From Microbacterium sp. 18062 (lineage in GTDB: Bacteria > Actinomycetota > Actinomycetes > Actinomycetales > Microbacteriaceae), in the NCBI RefSeq assembly GCF_902706225.1, contig NZ_CACSKB010000035.1, positions 1-46,238 on the forward strand: a DNA stretch of 46,238 nt, written 5' to 3'. The position numbers and the translations under genes are program-made. Shown here piece after piece: positions 33,249-44,489 of the stretch (within the stretch, counting starts at the first letter, position 1; every line of letters starts with the position of its first letter). A model generated the notes under the pieces. It was not told where the DNA came from, searched no databases, and saw only the letters and a list, made by a program, of their open reading frames with translations.

Positions 33249-33626
33249 ATGAACACCCGCTCCACCGGCACGAGAGACCCTTCTTCCATGCTGCGCATCT
33301 GCTCGCTGAGCGACCTCCCCGAAGACGAGGGCGTCCGCTTCGACACCGTCACTCCGCCCATCGCGCTGTTCCTCAGCGCGGGCGAGGTCTTCGCGATCGA
33401 CGACACGTGCACCCATCAGGACGCCTCGCTCGCTGAGGGATGGGTCGAGGAGTGCCGCGTCGAATGCCCTCTGCACGCCAGCACCTTCTCGCTGCGCACC
33501 GGCGAGGTCGACGTACCGCCGGCCAAGCTGGGGGTACGGACGCACCGCGTCGACGTGGTCGACGGCGAGGTCTACGTCGAGCTCTCCGGAGAGACGCCCA
33601 ACCTGCCGCCCGGGGTGACGTACTGA
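33249..33626 (+). CDS. Rieske-type [2Fe-2S] ferredoxin
   Basis: A 125-residue small Rieske protein. The cluster ligands C54-T-H56 and C73-P-L-H76 form C-x-H-x16-C-x2-H. The first 13 residues are poorly conserved-looking, and MLRICSLSDLPEDEG from the ATG at 33288 may be the true start (112 residues); neither has a strong ribosome site. It should shuttle electrons from the FAD reductase encoded next (one-base overlap, TGATG) to the Rieske oxygenase at 34894. It is first in the demethylase operon, directly behind the operator pair. Confidence 0.87.
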   Translation: MNTRSTGTRDPSSMLRICSLSDLPEDEGVRFDTVTPPIALFLSAGEVFAIDDTCTHQDASLAEGWVEECRVECPLHASTFSLRTGEVDVPPAKLGVRTHRVDVVDGEVYVELSGETPNLPPGVTY

Positions 33627-34843
33627 TGCCGGCCTCCCGCATCGCGATCGTCGGCGCAGGTCTCGTCGGCTACACCGTGGCGCGCGTCCTGCGCGCCGAG
33701 GGCTACGCCGGCGAGATCGTCGTCGTCGGCGCCGAGCGCCACCGCCCTTACGACCGCCCACCGCTGAGCAAGGCGTACCTGCACGGCGAGGTGGACGACG
33801 GAGGCCTCTCCCTCGAGGCTCCGGGCGAGCATCTCGACGTCGACTGGCGCCTGGGCTCGGCCGCGGTGGGGCTGGACGCATCGACCCGTACTCTCGCCCT
33901 CGCCGACGGCTCCGCTCTCACCGCCGACCACATCGTGCTCGCGACCGGCGCCGCACCGCGCCGCCTGCCGGACGTCGCGATGCCGGTCACCGGCCGCGGG
34001 ATCGCGCCGCTGCGTCCCGCCGCGTACGTCGTCGGCACGATCGAGGACGCCGCGGACCTGCGCCGAGCGCTCGTGCCCGGAACCTCCGTCGTCGTCGCCG
34101 GGGCGGGATTCGTCGGCCTTGAGGTCGCGGCCACCGCCGCCGCCCTCGGAGCGGCCTCCGTCACCGTCGTCTGCGCCGACGAGTCCCCGCTGAGGTCGGC
34201 CTACGGCGCCGAGGCGAGCGCCGCCGTCCGCGCGCTCCACGAGCGGGCAGGCGTACGTTTCGTCACGGGGACGCGCGTCTCGGGCGTACGGCGCGACGGC
34301 TCCGGTGAGCCCCACGGCGTCGTCCTGGCGGACGGACGGGAGCTCGAGGCATCCGTCGTGGTCGCCGGTGTCGGAGCCGTCCCCGCGACCGGTTGGCTCG
34401 CGGACAGCGGCCTGAGACTCACCGCCCGAGGCGCCGTGGCATGCGATGAGCGCGGCGTGGCCGCCCCCGGGGTGCGCGCCGCCGGCGACTGCGCCTCATG
34501 GCGGGACGAGCCCTGCGCCCACTGGACCCGTGCCCGGGAGCAGGCCGAGCTCGTGGCCCGCGACATCGTCGCGCCGGGCGCCGCAGCCCCCTCCGACGCT
34601 CCGGCCTACGTGTGGAGCGATCAGCACGGCGTGCGCCTGCAGTTCGCGGGCCGCCTGCGCGGCGGTGAGACCGCGACCGTCGAGGCCGGCGGCATCGACA
34701 CGGGCGATGTCTTCCTCGTGTACCGCGATGACACCGGCACCGAGGTCGCCGCACTCGGCATGGACCAGGTCCGCCTCATGATGCGCTGGCGCAAGACCCA
34801 TCCCGCCCCGCTGCGCCCGCCCGGCGACGCCGTGGCCGCCTGA
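33626..34843 (+). CDS. FAD-dependent ferredoxin reductase
   Basis: A 405-residue pyridine-nucleotide-disulfide-type reductase starting [20 protein letters not shown]. The FAD Rossmann motif is at residues 6-15, RPPLSKAYL follows, and the NAD-binding motif is [20 protein letters not shown] near 152. The second FAD motif is [10 protein letters not shown], and a C-terminal reductase domain follows. It is of the type that reduces Rieske ferredoxins in three-component dioxygenases, taking electrons from NADH. Its start overlaps the ferredoxin stop by one base, so the two are an electron-transfer unit for the oxygenase downstream. Confidence 0.88.
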   Translation: MPASRIAIVGAGLVGYTVARVLRAEGYAGEIVVVGAERHRPYDRPPLSKAYLHGEVDDGGLSLEAPGEHLDVDWRLGSAAVGLDASTRTLALADGSALTADHIVLATGAAPRRLPDVAMPVTGRGIAPLRPAAYVVGTIEDAADLRRALVPGTSVVVAGAGFVGLEVAATAAALGAASVTVVCADESPLRSAYGAEASAAVRALHERAGVRFVTGTRVSGVRRDGSGEPHGVVLADGRELEASVVVAGVGAVPATGWLADSGLRLTARGAVACDERGVAAPGVRAAGDCASWRDEPCAHWTRAREQAELVARDIVAPGAAAPSDAPAYVWSDQHGVRLQFAGRLRGGETATVEAGGIDTGDVFLVYRDDTGTEVAALGMDQVRLMMRWRKTHPAPLRPPGDAVAA

Positions 34844-34893
34844 CGGGCGGGGCAGGCATCCGCACCCACCACCACCAGAGGATGTGACTCACG

Positions 34894-36024
34894 ATGATCA
34901 TCGAGCAGCTGGACAAGCCCCTCCCCGGTTCCCTCCTCCCGACGCTCTCCGGCGGCTACTACACGGACCCGGGCGTGTTCGCCGCCGAGCAGGAGCTCAT
35001 CTTCGAGCGGTCGTGGTTCTGCGTGCTGCACGGCAGCGACATCCCGAACCCCGGCGACTACAAGCTCGTGCAGGTCGGACGCGAGCAGCTGATCGTCTCA
35101 CGCAACCGCAAGCGCGAGATCCGCGCGTTCTTCAACGTGTGCCGCCATCGCGGAATGCGCGTGTGCACCGAGGACTCCGGCAACCGCCGCAGCTTCCAGT
35201 GCGGCTACCACGCCTGGACCTACGACCTCGACGGCACGCTGATCGCGGCGCCGAACCTGACGAAGATGCCCGACATCGACCGCGACGACTACGGCCTGCA
35301 GCGGATCCACGTGCGCGAATGGCTCGGCTACGTGTGGGTGTGCACCGCCGAGGATCCGCCGTCGTTCGAGGAGAGGGTGCTCGGCGAGGTCGTGGGGCGT
35401 CTCGGACAGGTCGAGAGCCTCGACCACTACCAGGTGGAGAACCTCAGGATCGGCAGGCGCATCGGGTACGAGGTCAAGGCGAACTGGAAGCTCATCATCG
35501 AGAACTTCATGGAGTGCTACCACTGCGCCACCATCCACCCCGAGCTGACCGAGGTCATCCCGGAGTTCGCCGAGGGTTGGGCCGCGCAGACCAACGTCGG
35601 CCGCGGCGCCGAGTTCGGCGACGACATCGAGGGCTTCACCGTCGACGGCTCGGCGGGCGTGATCGAGCTGCCGCTCATCGCGCCCGATCAGGAACGCCGT
35701 TACTTCGCCATCACGATCCGGCCGAACGTCTTCATCAACATGGTGCCCGACCACGTCATCATCCACCGCATGTTCCCGACCTCCGAGTCCTCCACCTACG
35801 TGGAGTGCGACTGGCTGTTCCTGCCCGAGGTGGTCGATGCCGGACTCGACGTCTCGAAGTCGGTCCAGCTGTTCGACCGGGTCAACCTGCAGGACTTCGA
35901 CGCCTGCGAGAAGACCCAGCCGGCGATGGCGTCGCGGCTCTACCGGGCGGGTGGCGCGCTCGTGCCCGCCGAGCACCACATCGCCTTCTTCCACGAGTGG
36001 CTGCGAGAGGCGCTGGAGGCGTGA
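34894..36024 (+). CDS. Rieske oxygenase, glycine betaine demethylase type (GbcA-like)
   Basis: A 376-residue Rieske non-heme iron oxygenase alpha subunit starting [20 protein letters not shown]. The Rieske ligands are C83-R-H85 and C103-G-Y-H106. The mononuclear iron ligands H210 and H215 lie in [15 protein letters not shown]. The bridging residue is Glu207 where most ring hydroxylases have Asp, a feature of the quaternary-ammonium oxygenases (CntA, GbcA). The likely reaction is glycine betaine plus oxygen and NADH to dimethylglycine and formaldehyde. The genes around it make betaine and use dimethylglycine. Stachydrine or carnitine are less likely substrates here. Confidence 0.87.
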   Translation: MIIEQLDKPLPGSLLPTLSGGYYTDPGVFAAEQELIFERSWFCVLHGSDIPNPGDYKLVQVGREQLIVSRNRKREIRAFFNVCRHRGMRVCTEDSGNRRSFQCGYHAWTYDLDGTLIAAPNLTKMPDIDRDDYGLQRIHVREWLGYVWVCTAEDPPSFEERVLGEVVGRLGQVESLDHYQVENLRIGRRIGYEVKANWKLIIENFMECYHCATIHPELTEVIPEFAEGWAAQTNVGRGAEFGDDIEGFTVDGSAGVIELPLIAPDQERRYFAITIRPNVFINMVPDHVIIHRMFPTSESSTYVECDWLFLPEVVDAGLDVSKSVQLFDRVNLQDFDACEKTQPAMASRLYRAGGALVPAEHHIAFFHEWLREALEA

Positions 36025-37697
36025 CCGAGGTCTACGACTACGTCGTCGTCGGCGGCGGCAGCGCGGGGAGCGTGCTGGCGAACCGTCTCTCGGCCGATCC
36101 CGACGTCTCGGTGCTGGTGCTGGAGGCCGGCCGCAGCGACTGGCCGTGGGATCTGTTCATCCACATGCCGGCGGCCCTGACGTTCCCGAGCGGACGCCCC
36201 CTCTACGACTGGCGCTACGAGTCCGAGCCCGAGCCGCACATGCATGGACGTCGCGTCGCGCACGCCCGCGGCAAGGTCCTGGGCGGATCCTCGTCGATCA
36301 ACGGCATGATCTTCCAGCGCGGCAACCCGCTCGACTACGAGCGCTGGGCGGCTCTCCCGGGTCTCAACGACTGGGACTACGCGCACTGCCTGCCGTACTT
36401 CAAGCGGATGGAGAACGCGCTGGCGGCGGCGGCGGACGACCCGTTCCGCGGCCACGACGGCCCGCTCGAGCTGGAGAGGGGGCCGGCGACCAACCCGCTG
36501 TTCCAGGCGTTCTTCGACGCAGCCGTCGAAGCCGGCTACTCCCGCACCGACGACGTGAACGGCTTCCGCCAGGAGGGGTTCGGGCCCTTCGACCGGAACG
36601 TGCGGCGCGGGCGCCGGCTCTCGGCATCCCGCGCGTACCTCTGGCCGGTGCGCCGCCGCCGCCCGAACCTCACCGTGACCACGCGCGCCTTGGTCACACG
36701 CGTGCTCTTCGACGGCACGCGCGCCACCGGCGTGCGGTACCGCCACAACGGCCGGATGCGGACCGCGAGCGCCGGAGAGGTCGTCCTCGCGGGCGGCTCG
36801 ATCAACACCCCGCAGCTGCTGCAGCTGTCGGGGGTCGGAGCAGCCGACCATCTCCGGGGCCTCGGTCTCGCACCCGTCGTCGACCTTCCCGGAGTCGGCG
36901 AGAACCTGCAGGACCACCTGGAGGTCTACATCCAGCACAGAGCCACGCAGCCGGTGTCGATGCAGCCTTATCTGAAGCCGGCCAGCATGCCGCTGACGGG
37001 CCTGAAGTGGCTGCTCGGGCGCACAGGCCCCGCCGCGACCAACCACTTCGAGGGCGGCGGGTTCGCGCGCTCCAACGACGAGGTGGGCTGGCCCAACCTG
37101 ATGTTCCACTTCCTGCCGGTCGCGGTGCGCTACGACGGTCAGGTCGCCGATGTGCCGCACGGCTACCAGGTGCACATCGGCCCCATGTACGCCGACACGA
37201 TCGGGCGCCTGCGCATCCGCTCCCCCGACCCGACGGCGCATCCCGAGCTCGTCTTCAACTACCTCAGCACCGAGAAGGACCGCCGGGAGTGGGTCGAGGC
37301 GATCCACGTCGCCCGCGACATCCTGTCGCAGCCCGCGCTGCGTCCGTTCGACGGCGGCGAGATCGCGCCGGGGTCCGGGGTCTCCACCGATGCCGAGATC
37401 CTCGACTGGGTGGGCCGGGAGGCCGAGACGGCGCTGCATCCGTGCGGGACCGCGAAGCTCGGACCCGATTCGGACCTGCTCGCCGTGACAGATCCCGGCA
37501 CGATGCGCGTGCACGGCCTCGACAACGTGCGGGTCGTGGACGCCTCGGTCATGCCCTTCGTCACCAACGCGAACATCTACGCGCCCACGATGATGATCGC
37601 CGAGAAGGCCGCCGACCTCATCCTCGGCAAGGCTCCGCTGCCCGCCGAGGACGTCCCCTTCTTCGTCGCGGACGGGCCGGCGAAGCGCTCGGCCTGA
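36021..37697 (+). CDS. betA: GMC-family choline dehydrogenase
   Basis: A 558-residue FAD enzyme starting from GTG ([20 protein letters not shown]), overlapping the oxygenase stop by four bases. Visible features are the FAD motif at residues 9-16, [19 protein letters not shown], the second GMC signature [16 protein letters not shown], the active-site His in [13 protein letters not shown], and [19 protein letters not shown]. These match BetA choline dehydrogenase, which oxidises choline to betaine aldehyde. Other GMC alcohol oxidases are possible, but betB and betaine transport genes follow directly. Confidence 0.87.
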   Translation: MTEVYDYVVVGGGSAGSVLANRLSADPDVSVLVLEAGRSDWPWDLFIHMPAALTFPSGRPLYDWRYESEPEPHMHGRRVAHARGKVLGGSSSINGMIFQRGNPLDYERWAALPGLNDWDYAHCLPYFKRMENALAAAADDPFRGHDGPLELERGPATNPLFQAFFDAAVEAGYSRTDDVNGFRQEGFGPFDRNVRRGRRLSASRAYLWPVRRRRPNLTVTTRALVTRVLFDGTRATGVRYRHNGRMRTASAGEVVLAGGSINTPQLLQLSGVGAADHLRGLGLAPVVDLPGVGENLQDHLEVYIQHRATQPVSMQPYLKPASMPLTGLKWLLGRTGPAATNHFEGGGFARSNDEVGWPNLMFHFLPVAVRYDGQVADVPHGYQVHIGPMYADTIGRLRIRSPDPTAHPELVFNYLSTEKDRREWVEAIHVARDILSQPALRPFDGGEIAPGSGVSTDAEILDWVGREAETALHPCGTAKLGPDSDLLAVTDPGTMRVHGLDNVRVVDASVMPFVTNANIYAPTMMIAEKAADLILGKAPLPAEDVPFFVADGPAKRSA

Positions 37698-37810
37698 GAC
37701 CTGCGGAGCGGATACGCGGCAGCCGGTTACCTGCGTGTTTCGGCGCATGAACCTTGTGTATCGATCCCGGTCGCGGGGGTGCGTGCATCTGATCGGCTCG
37801 CCACAATGAA

Positions 37811-37849
37811 AAGCGCGCATCACGCACGAATGTTGCGTATAGCGCATCA
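37811..37849. promoter_or_regulatory. Tandem operator pair upstream of betB
   Basis: TGTTGCGTATAGCGCATCA (37831-37849) is a strong site. One base away, the minus strand of 37811-37829 reads TCGTGCGTGATGCGCGCTT, matching the site at 33229 at 14 of 19 positions. A possible -10 (CACAAT, 37802-37807) lies just before the pair, as at the other two promoters. The remainder of the 181-bp gap shows nothing else. Confidence 0.6.
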
Positions 37850-37878
37850 TTGAGATCACGAGGGGTGACGCGAGACCC

Positions 37879-39363
37879 ATGACCGCGAGCAGCACGGTGT
37901 ACGTCGACGGGGCATGGCGCGAGCCGCACTCCCCGGCCGTGCGCGAGATCCGCTGCCCCGCCGACGGCTCGCTCGTTCGCACCGTCACGGAGGCGGACGG
38001 CCGGGACGCCGCTTCCGCCGTCGAGGCCGCCGCCGCGGCCTGGCGCGCCGGCTCGTGGGCCGACACCCCCGAACCGGAGCGCGGCGCGCTGCTCGAGCGC
38101 GTCGCCGACCTCATCGAGCGCGACCTGGAGGACTACGCGGAGGCCGAGTCGCGGGACACCGGCAAGCGCATCGCCGAGTCCCGGTACGACATGCACGACG
38201 TCATCGCCTGCTTCCGCTACTACGCCCGGGTCGCCGGCACTCGCACCGGCCGCCTGGTCGACACCGGGAACCCCCTCGTCCGCAGCCGCATCGAGTACGC
38301 GCCGGTCGGCGTCTGCAGCCTCATCACCCCGTGGAACTATCCGCTGCTGCAGGCGTCCTGGAAGATCGCCCCCGCCCTGCTGGCCGGCAACTGTCTCGTG
38401 CTCAAGCCCAGCGAGCTCACGCCCTCCACGGCGATCCTTCTCATGGGCACCCTCGCCGGGGCCGGTCTCCCCGCCGGCGTCGCGAACCTCGTCACCGGAA
38501 CGGGCGCGGAGGTCGGCGAGGTGCTCACGACGCACCCGGCGGTCGACCTGGTCTCCTTCACCGGCGGTCTCTCCACCGGCGCGCGCGTCATGGCCGCCGC
38601 ATCCGCCACGGTCAAACGGGTCGCCCTCGAACTGGGCGGCAAGAACCCCAACGTGGTGTTCGCCGACGCCGACGCCGAGGCGGCGCTCGACCAGGCCCTG
38701 ACCGCGATCTTCCTGCACAGCGGCCAGGTGTGCTCCGCGGGTGCGCGGCTCGTGATCGAGGAGTCGTTGCACGACGGCTTCGTCGACGCGCTCGTCGATC
38801 GCGCGCAGCGCATCCGTCTCGGCGGTCCCTTCGACGAGGCGGCCGAGACCGGGCCACTCATCTCCGCCGCCCACCGCGAGAAGGTCGACGCCTATGTGCG
38901 GACGGGGATCGCCGAGGGGGCGATCCTGCGCTGCGGCGGCCGCCCCCCGGACGGCGAGCAGTACGCCCGCGGCCACTACTACCTGCCGACGGTCCTCGAC
39001 CGCTGCCACAGCGGCATGGGCGTCGTGCACGAGGAGAGCTTCGGCCCCGTGCTCACCGTCGAGACGTTCCGCGACGAGGACGAGGCGGTGCGCATCGCGA
39101 ACGACACCGTCTACGGTCTCGCCGGCGCCGTATGGACACAGGACGCCGGACGGGCGCAGCGGGTCGCGAGCCGCCTGCGGCACGGCACCGTCTGGATCAA
39201 CGACTACCACCCCTATCTGCCGCAGGCCGAGTGGGGTGGCTTCGGGCGGTCCGGCAACGGGCGGGAGCTCGGCCTCGCGGGTCTCGACGAGTACCGCGAG
39301 ACCCGTCACGTCTACCACAACCTCGACCCGCGCCCGCAGCACTGGTTCTCGCCCACGGACTGA
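37879..39363 (+). CDS. betB: Betaine aldehyde dehydrogenase
   Basis: A 494-residue aldehyde dehydrogenase starting MTASSTVYVDGAWREPHSPA. The catalytic Cys is in HSGQVCSAGARLV and the general base Glu in LELGGKNPNVVF. NAD-binding is seen in TPWNYPLLQASWKIAPALLAGN, and WINDYHPYLPQAEWGGFGRSGNGRELG is the BetB-like end. It oxidises betaine aldehyde to glycine betaine. It opens a second transcription unit, under its own operator pair, with the ABC transporter genes behind it. Confidence 0.9.
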   Translation: MTASSTVYVDGAWREPHSPAVREIRCPADGSLVRTVTEADGRDAASAVEAAAAAWRAGSWADTPEPERGALLERVADLIERDLEDYAEAESRDTGKRIAESRYDMHDVIACFRYYARVAGTRTGRLVDTGNPLVRSRIEYAPVGVCSLITPWNYPLLQASWKIAPALLAGNCLVLKPSELTPSTAILLMGTLAGAGLPAGVANLVTGTGAEVGEVLTTHPAVDLVSFTGGLSTGARVMAAASATVKRVALELGGKNPNVVFADADAEAALDQALTAIFLHSGQVCSAGARLVIEESLHDGFVDALVDRAQRIRLGGPFDEAAETGPLISAAHREKVDAYVRTGIAEGAILRCGGRPPDGEQYARGHYYLPTVLDRCHSGMGVVHEESFGPVLTVETFRDEDEAVRIANDTVYGLAGAVWTQDAGRAQRVASRLRHGTVWINDYHPYLPQAEWGGFGRSGNGRELGLAGLDEYRETRHVYHNLDPRPQHWFSPTD

Positions 39364-39396
39364 TCGCCTCGGCCCGTTGCACGCGAAGGGATGCAC

Positions 39397-40490
<1,094 letters not shown>

Positions 40491-40494
<4 letters not shown>

Positions 40495-42581
40495 GCGAGA
40501 GCCTCCCGCCGACCACCGTGGAGATCGCCAGGATCGAGGCCGCCGCCGTGAGGGCGGCACCCCGCCCGCGAGCGATCCCGCCGTGGGCGTGGATGCTGAT
40601 CGGCACCGGTGTGGTCTGGCTCGTCCTGTTCGCGATCTTCCACGGCCGGGGCACGGACGTGCTGCCCGCCTCGACGCTCACCGACGTGCAGAGGACGCTC
40701 AACGACGTCAAGGACTGGGTGGCCGCCAACCGCACCTCGAATCCCGTGCTGCTCGCGCTCGAGGGCATACGGATCGTCGTGAACGCCGTCGTGCAGGCGC
40801 TGCTCGCCCTGCTGGCGACCACCCCCTACGGGCTCGGGTACCCCGAGATCGGATGGCTCGGCTCCACCCTCCTGATCGGGTTCCTCGCCTGGACGACCGG
40901 CAACGCACGCGTCGCCGGTCTCGCCGTGGGCGTGCTCGTGTTCATCGGCGTGCAGGGCCTCTACACCGAGGCCATGCAGACCCTCGCGATCACACTGGCC
41001 GCGGTGCTGTTCTCCTTGCTGATCGGCGTCCCGCTCGGCATGTGGGCAGGCCGGTCGCCGCGGGTGGGGCGCGTGGTGACGCCCGTGCTCGATTTCATGC
41101 AGACGATGCCGACCTTCGTCTATCTGGCGCCCCTCGCCCTCGTCTTCCTCATCGGCCCGGCCTCGGCGGTCATCGCGACCGTCGTCTACGCCGCGCCTCC
41201 GGTCATCCGGCTCACCGCCCACGGCGTGCGCGATGTGCCCGAGTCGATCGACGAGGCCGTCGCGTCGCTCGGCGCGACACCGGGCCAGCGCATGCGCTCC
41301 GCAGTGCTGCCGCTGGCCCGCACCTCGATCGTGCTCGGCATCAACCAGACCACCATGGCCGCCCTGTCGATGGTCACGATCGCCGCGCTCATCGCGGCTC
41401 CCGGCCTCGGCCAGACGGTCGTGCAGGCGCTGCAGTCGCTCAACGTCGGCCGCGCCTTCAACGCCGGCCTCGCAGTGGTGCTCCTGGCGATCATGCTCGA
41501 CCGGGTCACCACCGCGATCGGCGAGCGCGGCGACCCGCTCGTCGCTGCGGCCCGCAGGCAGAGCTCGCCGCTGGCGCGCCGCATCGGCTACGGCATCGGC
41601 GCCGTCGTGACGGCCGTGGGCGTGCACCTCTCGCGCACCCAGCTGTGGGCCGCGGTCTTCCCCGGCCGGCTCGAGATCGGCGACACGATCCAGACCGCGG
41701 TGAACGCGGCGTCGGACTGGGTCAAAGGGACGTTCGGCGTCGTCACCGGCGGGCTGCAGGAGATCGCCACCGTCGGAGTGCTCAACCCGCTTCAGTCCCT
41801 GCTGCAGCAGTCGCCGGTCGTCGTCGTCATCGCGGTCTTCGTGATCGTCGCGGGAATCGCCGGCGGACGGCTGCTCGCGGCCGGCACGACCGCCGGGCTT
41901 CTGCTGGTCGTGTGGCTCGGAGTCTGGGGCGCCTCGATGGTGACGCTCGCGTCGACCCTGGTCGCCACCGCGATCGTGGTGGCGTTCGCGCTCGTCGTCG
42001 GCGTGTGGATGGGGCGCTCGCCGCGCACCGACCGCATCGTGCGTCCCGTGCTCGACGCCGCGCAGACGATGCCCGCGTTCGTCTACCTCGTGCCGTTCCT
42101 GGGCCTGTTCGGCCCGAGCCGTTTCACCGCGATCGTCGCCGCCGTCATCTACGCGGCCCCGATCTCGATCAAGATCATCGCGGACGCGATCCAGCGGCTG
42201 CCGGAGAGCCTGCGAGAGGTCGCGCTCTCGACGGGGTCCTCCAGCTGGCAGGCGATCACCAGGATCCAGCTGCCCATGATCCGCCGCGCGATCGCGCTCG
42301 CCGTCAACCAGGGGCTCATCTACGTGCTCGCGATGGTCGTGATCGGCGGTCTGGTCGGCGGCGGCGGCCTGGGATACCTCGTCGTCGCCGGCTTCGTGCA
42401 GGGCGAGCTGTTCGGCAAGGGGCTCGCCGCGGGGCTCGCGATCGTGATCTGGGGCATGCTCCTCGACCGCACCACCCAGGCGTTCGCCCACCGCGGGCAG
42501 CGCACCGCCGCAGCGTCGAAGCGTCGCCTGCGACGCCTGCTCCCGCCGATCGCCCGGTCGGCTCGAACGCACACAGCCTGA
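40491..42581 (+). CDS. proW: Betaine ABC transporter permease, two fused permease domains
   Basis: A 696-residue membrane protein starting [10 protein letters not shown], overlapping the ATPase stop by four bases. It holds two complete BPD-type permease domains. The first is around residues 165-345 ([40 protein letters not shown]) and the second around 475-675 ([40 protein letters not shown]). Ordinary ProW proteins have one such domain and are about 280-350 residues, so this is a fused pair that supplies both halves of the channel in one chain. Confidence 0.9.
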
Positions 42582-42639
42582 GCGGGAAGGCCCCGCTCAG
42601 GCCCAGACGAGACGCCCGCGTCTCACGGAGGGAGATCAC

Positions 42640-43629
42640 ATGCACCGAGTAGCCATGAACCGTCGGCGGTCCGCCCGTCTGCTGTCGTCGTTCGCGATCG
42701 CCTCGATCGGCGCGCTGACGCTGAGCGCGTGCGGCTCGTCGCTCAACGAGGGCGGATCGGACGGCGACGCGTCGGCGTGCGGCACCACCAGCCTCGCGAT
42801 GAACGACTGGGTCGGGTACACGGCCAACGCGGCCGTGTACACGTACCTCGCCGAGACCGAGCTGGGCTGCACGATCGATCAGAAGTCGATCTCGGAAGAG
42901 GTCGCCTGGCAGGGCTTCGCGACCGGCGAGGTCGACGCGATCATCGAGAACTGGGGTCACGACGACCTCAAGGAGAAGTACATCGAGACCGACGGCGTCG
43001 CCGTCGAGGTCGGTCCCACCGGCAACGAGGGGATCATCGGCTGGTACCTGCCGGAGTGGATGGGCGAGGAGTACCCCGACCTCACCAGCTGGGAGGACCT
43101 CAACGAGTACGCCGACCTCTTCGCGACGAGCGAGTCGGGCGGCAAAGGCCAGCTTCTCGACGGCGACCCGAGCTACGTCACCAACGACGAGGCGCTCGTG
43201 GCGAACCTGGGGCTCGACTTCCAGGTCGTCTACGCCGGTTCCGAGGCGGCGCTCATCGAGGCGTTCCGCGCCGCGGAGACGAACCGCACGCCGTTGCTCG
43301 CCTACTTCTACGAGCCGCACTGGTTCCTCTCCGAGCAGGCGCTCGTTCACCTCGAGCTGCCCGCGTACACCGAGGGCTGCGACGCTGATCCCGAGGCGGT
43401 CGCCTGCGACTACCCTCCGTACGTGCTCGACAAGATCGCATCGGCGGAGTGGATCGAGGCCGGCTCCCCCGCCGCGCAGCTGTTCGAGAACTTCCAGTGG
43501 ACCAACGACGACCAGAACGTCGTGTCGGCCTACATCTCCGAGGAGGGACTGACGCCGGCGGCGGCGGCCGAGCGATGGGTGACGGAGAACCCCGACAAGG
43601 TGGCGGCGATGCTCGAGGGAATCTCCTGA
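42640..43629 (+). CDS. proX: Betaine-binding lipoprotein of the ABC transporter (ProX/OpuAC)
   Basis: A 329-residue exported protein starting MHRVAMNRRRSARLLSSFAI, with GGAGGGAG just upstream. A type II signal peptide ends in the lipobox LSAC, giving a lipid-anchored Cys near residue 31. The OpuAC-like domain has aromatic residues suited to a quaternary ammonium cage (NDWVGYTANAAVY, ENWGHDD, IIGWYLPEWMG, YEPHWFLS). It would deliver betaine or choline to the fused permease. The last gene of the operon, followed by a strong terminator. Confidence 0.9.
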   Translation: MHRVAMNRRRSARLLSSFAIASIGALTLSACGSSLNEGGSDGDASACGTTSLAMNDWVGYTANAAVYTYLAETELGCTIDQKSISEEVAWQGFATGEVDAIIENWGHDDLKEKYIETDGVAVEVGPTGNEGIIGWYLPEWMGEEYPDLTSWEDLNEYADLFATSESGGKGQLLDGDPSYVTNDEALVANLGLDFQVVYAGSEAALIEAFRAAETNRTPLLAYFYEPHWFLSEQALVHLELPAYTEGCDADPEAVACDYPPYVLDKIASAEWIEAGSPAAQLFENFQWTNDDQNVVSAYISEEGLTPAAAAERWVTENPDKVAAMLEGIS

Positions 43630-43662
43630 GACCCTGCCCGGATGGACCGGGCCCGGTGAGAT

Positions 43663-43703
43663 GTCCGGACCGGGTGAGGGCGCGCTCCTCGCCCGGTCCG
43701 GAC
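43663..43703 (+). terminator. Terminator after the betaine transporter operon
   Basis: A perfect 12-bp stem (GTCCGGACCGGG with CCCGGTCCGGAC) around a 17-base loop that can itself pair, 33 bases past the stop codon. No T-run. Confidence 0.75.
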
Positions 43704-43768
43704 GTGCTGTCGCCGGCCCGAGCCACGCCGCGGAGGGAGGTTTCAGGACGCGCGTAGGGAGAGCGGAC

Positions 43769-43783
43769 CATAATGGGCCTATG
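43769..43783 (+). promoter_or_regulatory. -10 box and leaderless start of the response regulator
   Basis: CATAAT (43769-43774) ends six bases before the ATG at 43781, without a Shine-Dalgarno sequence. Confidence 0.5.
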
Positions 43784-44473
43784 ACCGCACCGCGCATCCT
43801 CGTCGTGGACGACGAACCGAACATCCGCGACCTGCTCATCACGAGCCTGAAGTTCGCCGGATTCCAGGTCCGAGCCGTCTCCAACGGCGCTCAGACGATC
43901 TCCGCGGTCCTCGAGGAGGAACCGGATCTCATCGTGCTCGACGTGATGCTGCCCGACATGAACGGGTTCAGCGTCACGAAACGCCTCCGCGAGGCGGGGT
44001 ACACGGCACCGATCCTGTTCCTCACGGCCAAGGACGACACCGAGGACAAGATCACCGGTCTCAACGCCGGCGGCGACGACTACGTCACGAAGCCCTTCTC
44101 GCTCGATGAGATCGTGGCCCGCATCCAGGCGATCCTGCGCCGCACGATGCAGGCCGACGAGGAGTCGGTCATCCGCGCCGGCGAGCTCACGATGGACCAG
44201 GACACGCACGACGTCTTCGTCGGCGACACGCAGATCGAGCTCAGCCCGACCGAGTTCAAGCTGCTGCGCTACCTGATGCTCAACCCCAACCGGGTGCTGT
44301 CGAAGGCACAGATCCTCGACCACGTGTGGGAGTACGACTTCAACGGCGACGCGGGCATCGTCGAGAGCTACATCTCGTACCTGCGCCGGAAGATCGACCC
44401 GCACTCGGCGGAGTCCCTCATCCAGACCAAGCGTGGATTCGGATACATGCTCAAGGCCGGCAAATCCGCCTGA
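43781..44473 (+). CDS. OmpR/PhoB-family response regulator, PhoP-like
   Basis: A 230-residue protein starting MTAPRILVVDDEPNIRDLLI. The receiver domain has the acidic pair DDE and phospho-acceptor Asp54 in LIVLDVMLPDMNG, with Thr and Lys in FLTAKDD and YVTKPFS. The C-terminal winged helix has LSPTEFKLLRYLMLN and AGIVESYISYLRRKIDPHS. The sequence is close to mycobacterial PhoP in layout and wording. It is followed by its histidine kinase and probably transcribed without a leader. Confidence 0.92.
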   Translation: MTAPRILVVDDEPNIRDLLITSLKFAGFQVRAVSNGAQTISAVLEEEPDLIVLDVMLPDMNGFSVTKRLREAGYTAPILFLTAKDDTEDKITGLNAGGDDYVTKPFSLDEIVARIQAILRRTMQADEESVIRAGELTMDQDTHDVFVGDTQIELSPTEFKLLRYLMLNPNRVLSKAQILDHVWEYDFNGDAGIVESYISYLRRKIDPHSAESLIQTKRGFGYMLKAGKSA

Positions 44474-44489
44474 GCGGAAGGACCACATC

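Noticed and set aside
37804..37822. Extra 19-bp operator ending in GCATCA
   Set aside because: Only its right half matches (11 of 19); the reverse-strand alignment at 37811-37829 is better and gives the same pair geometry as elsewhere.
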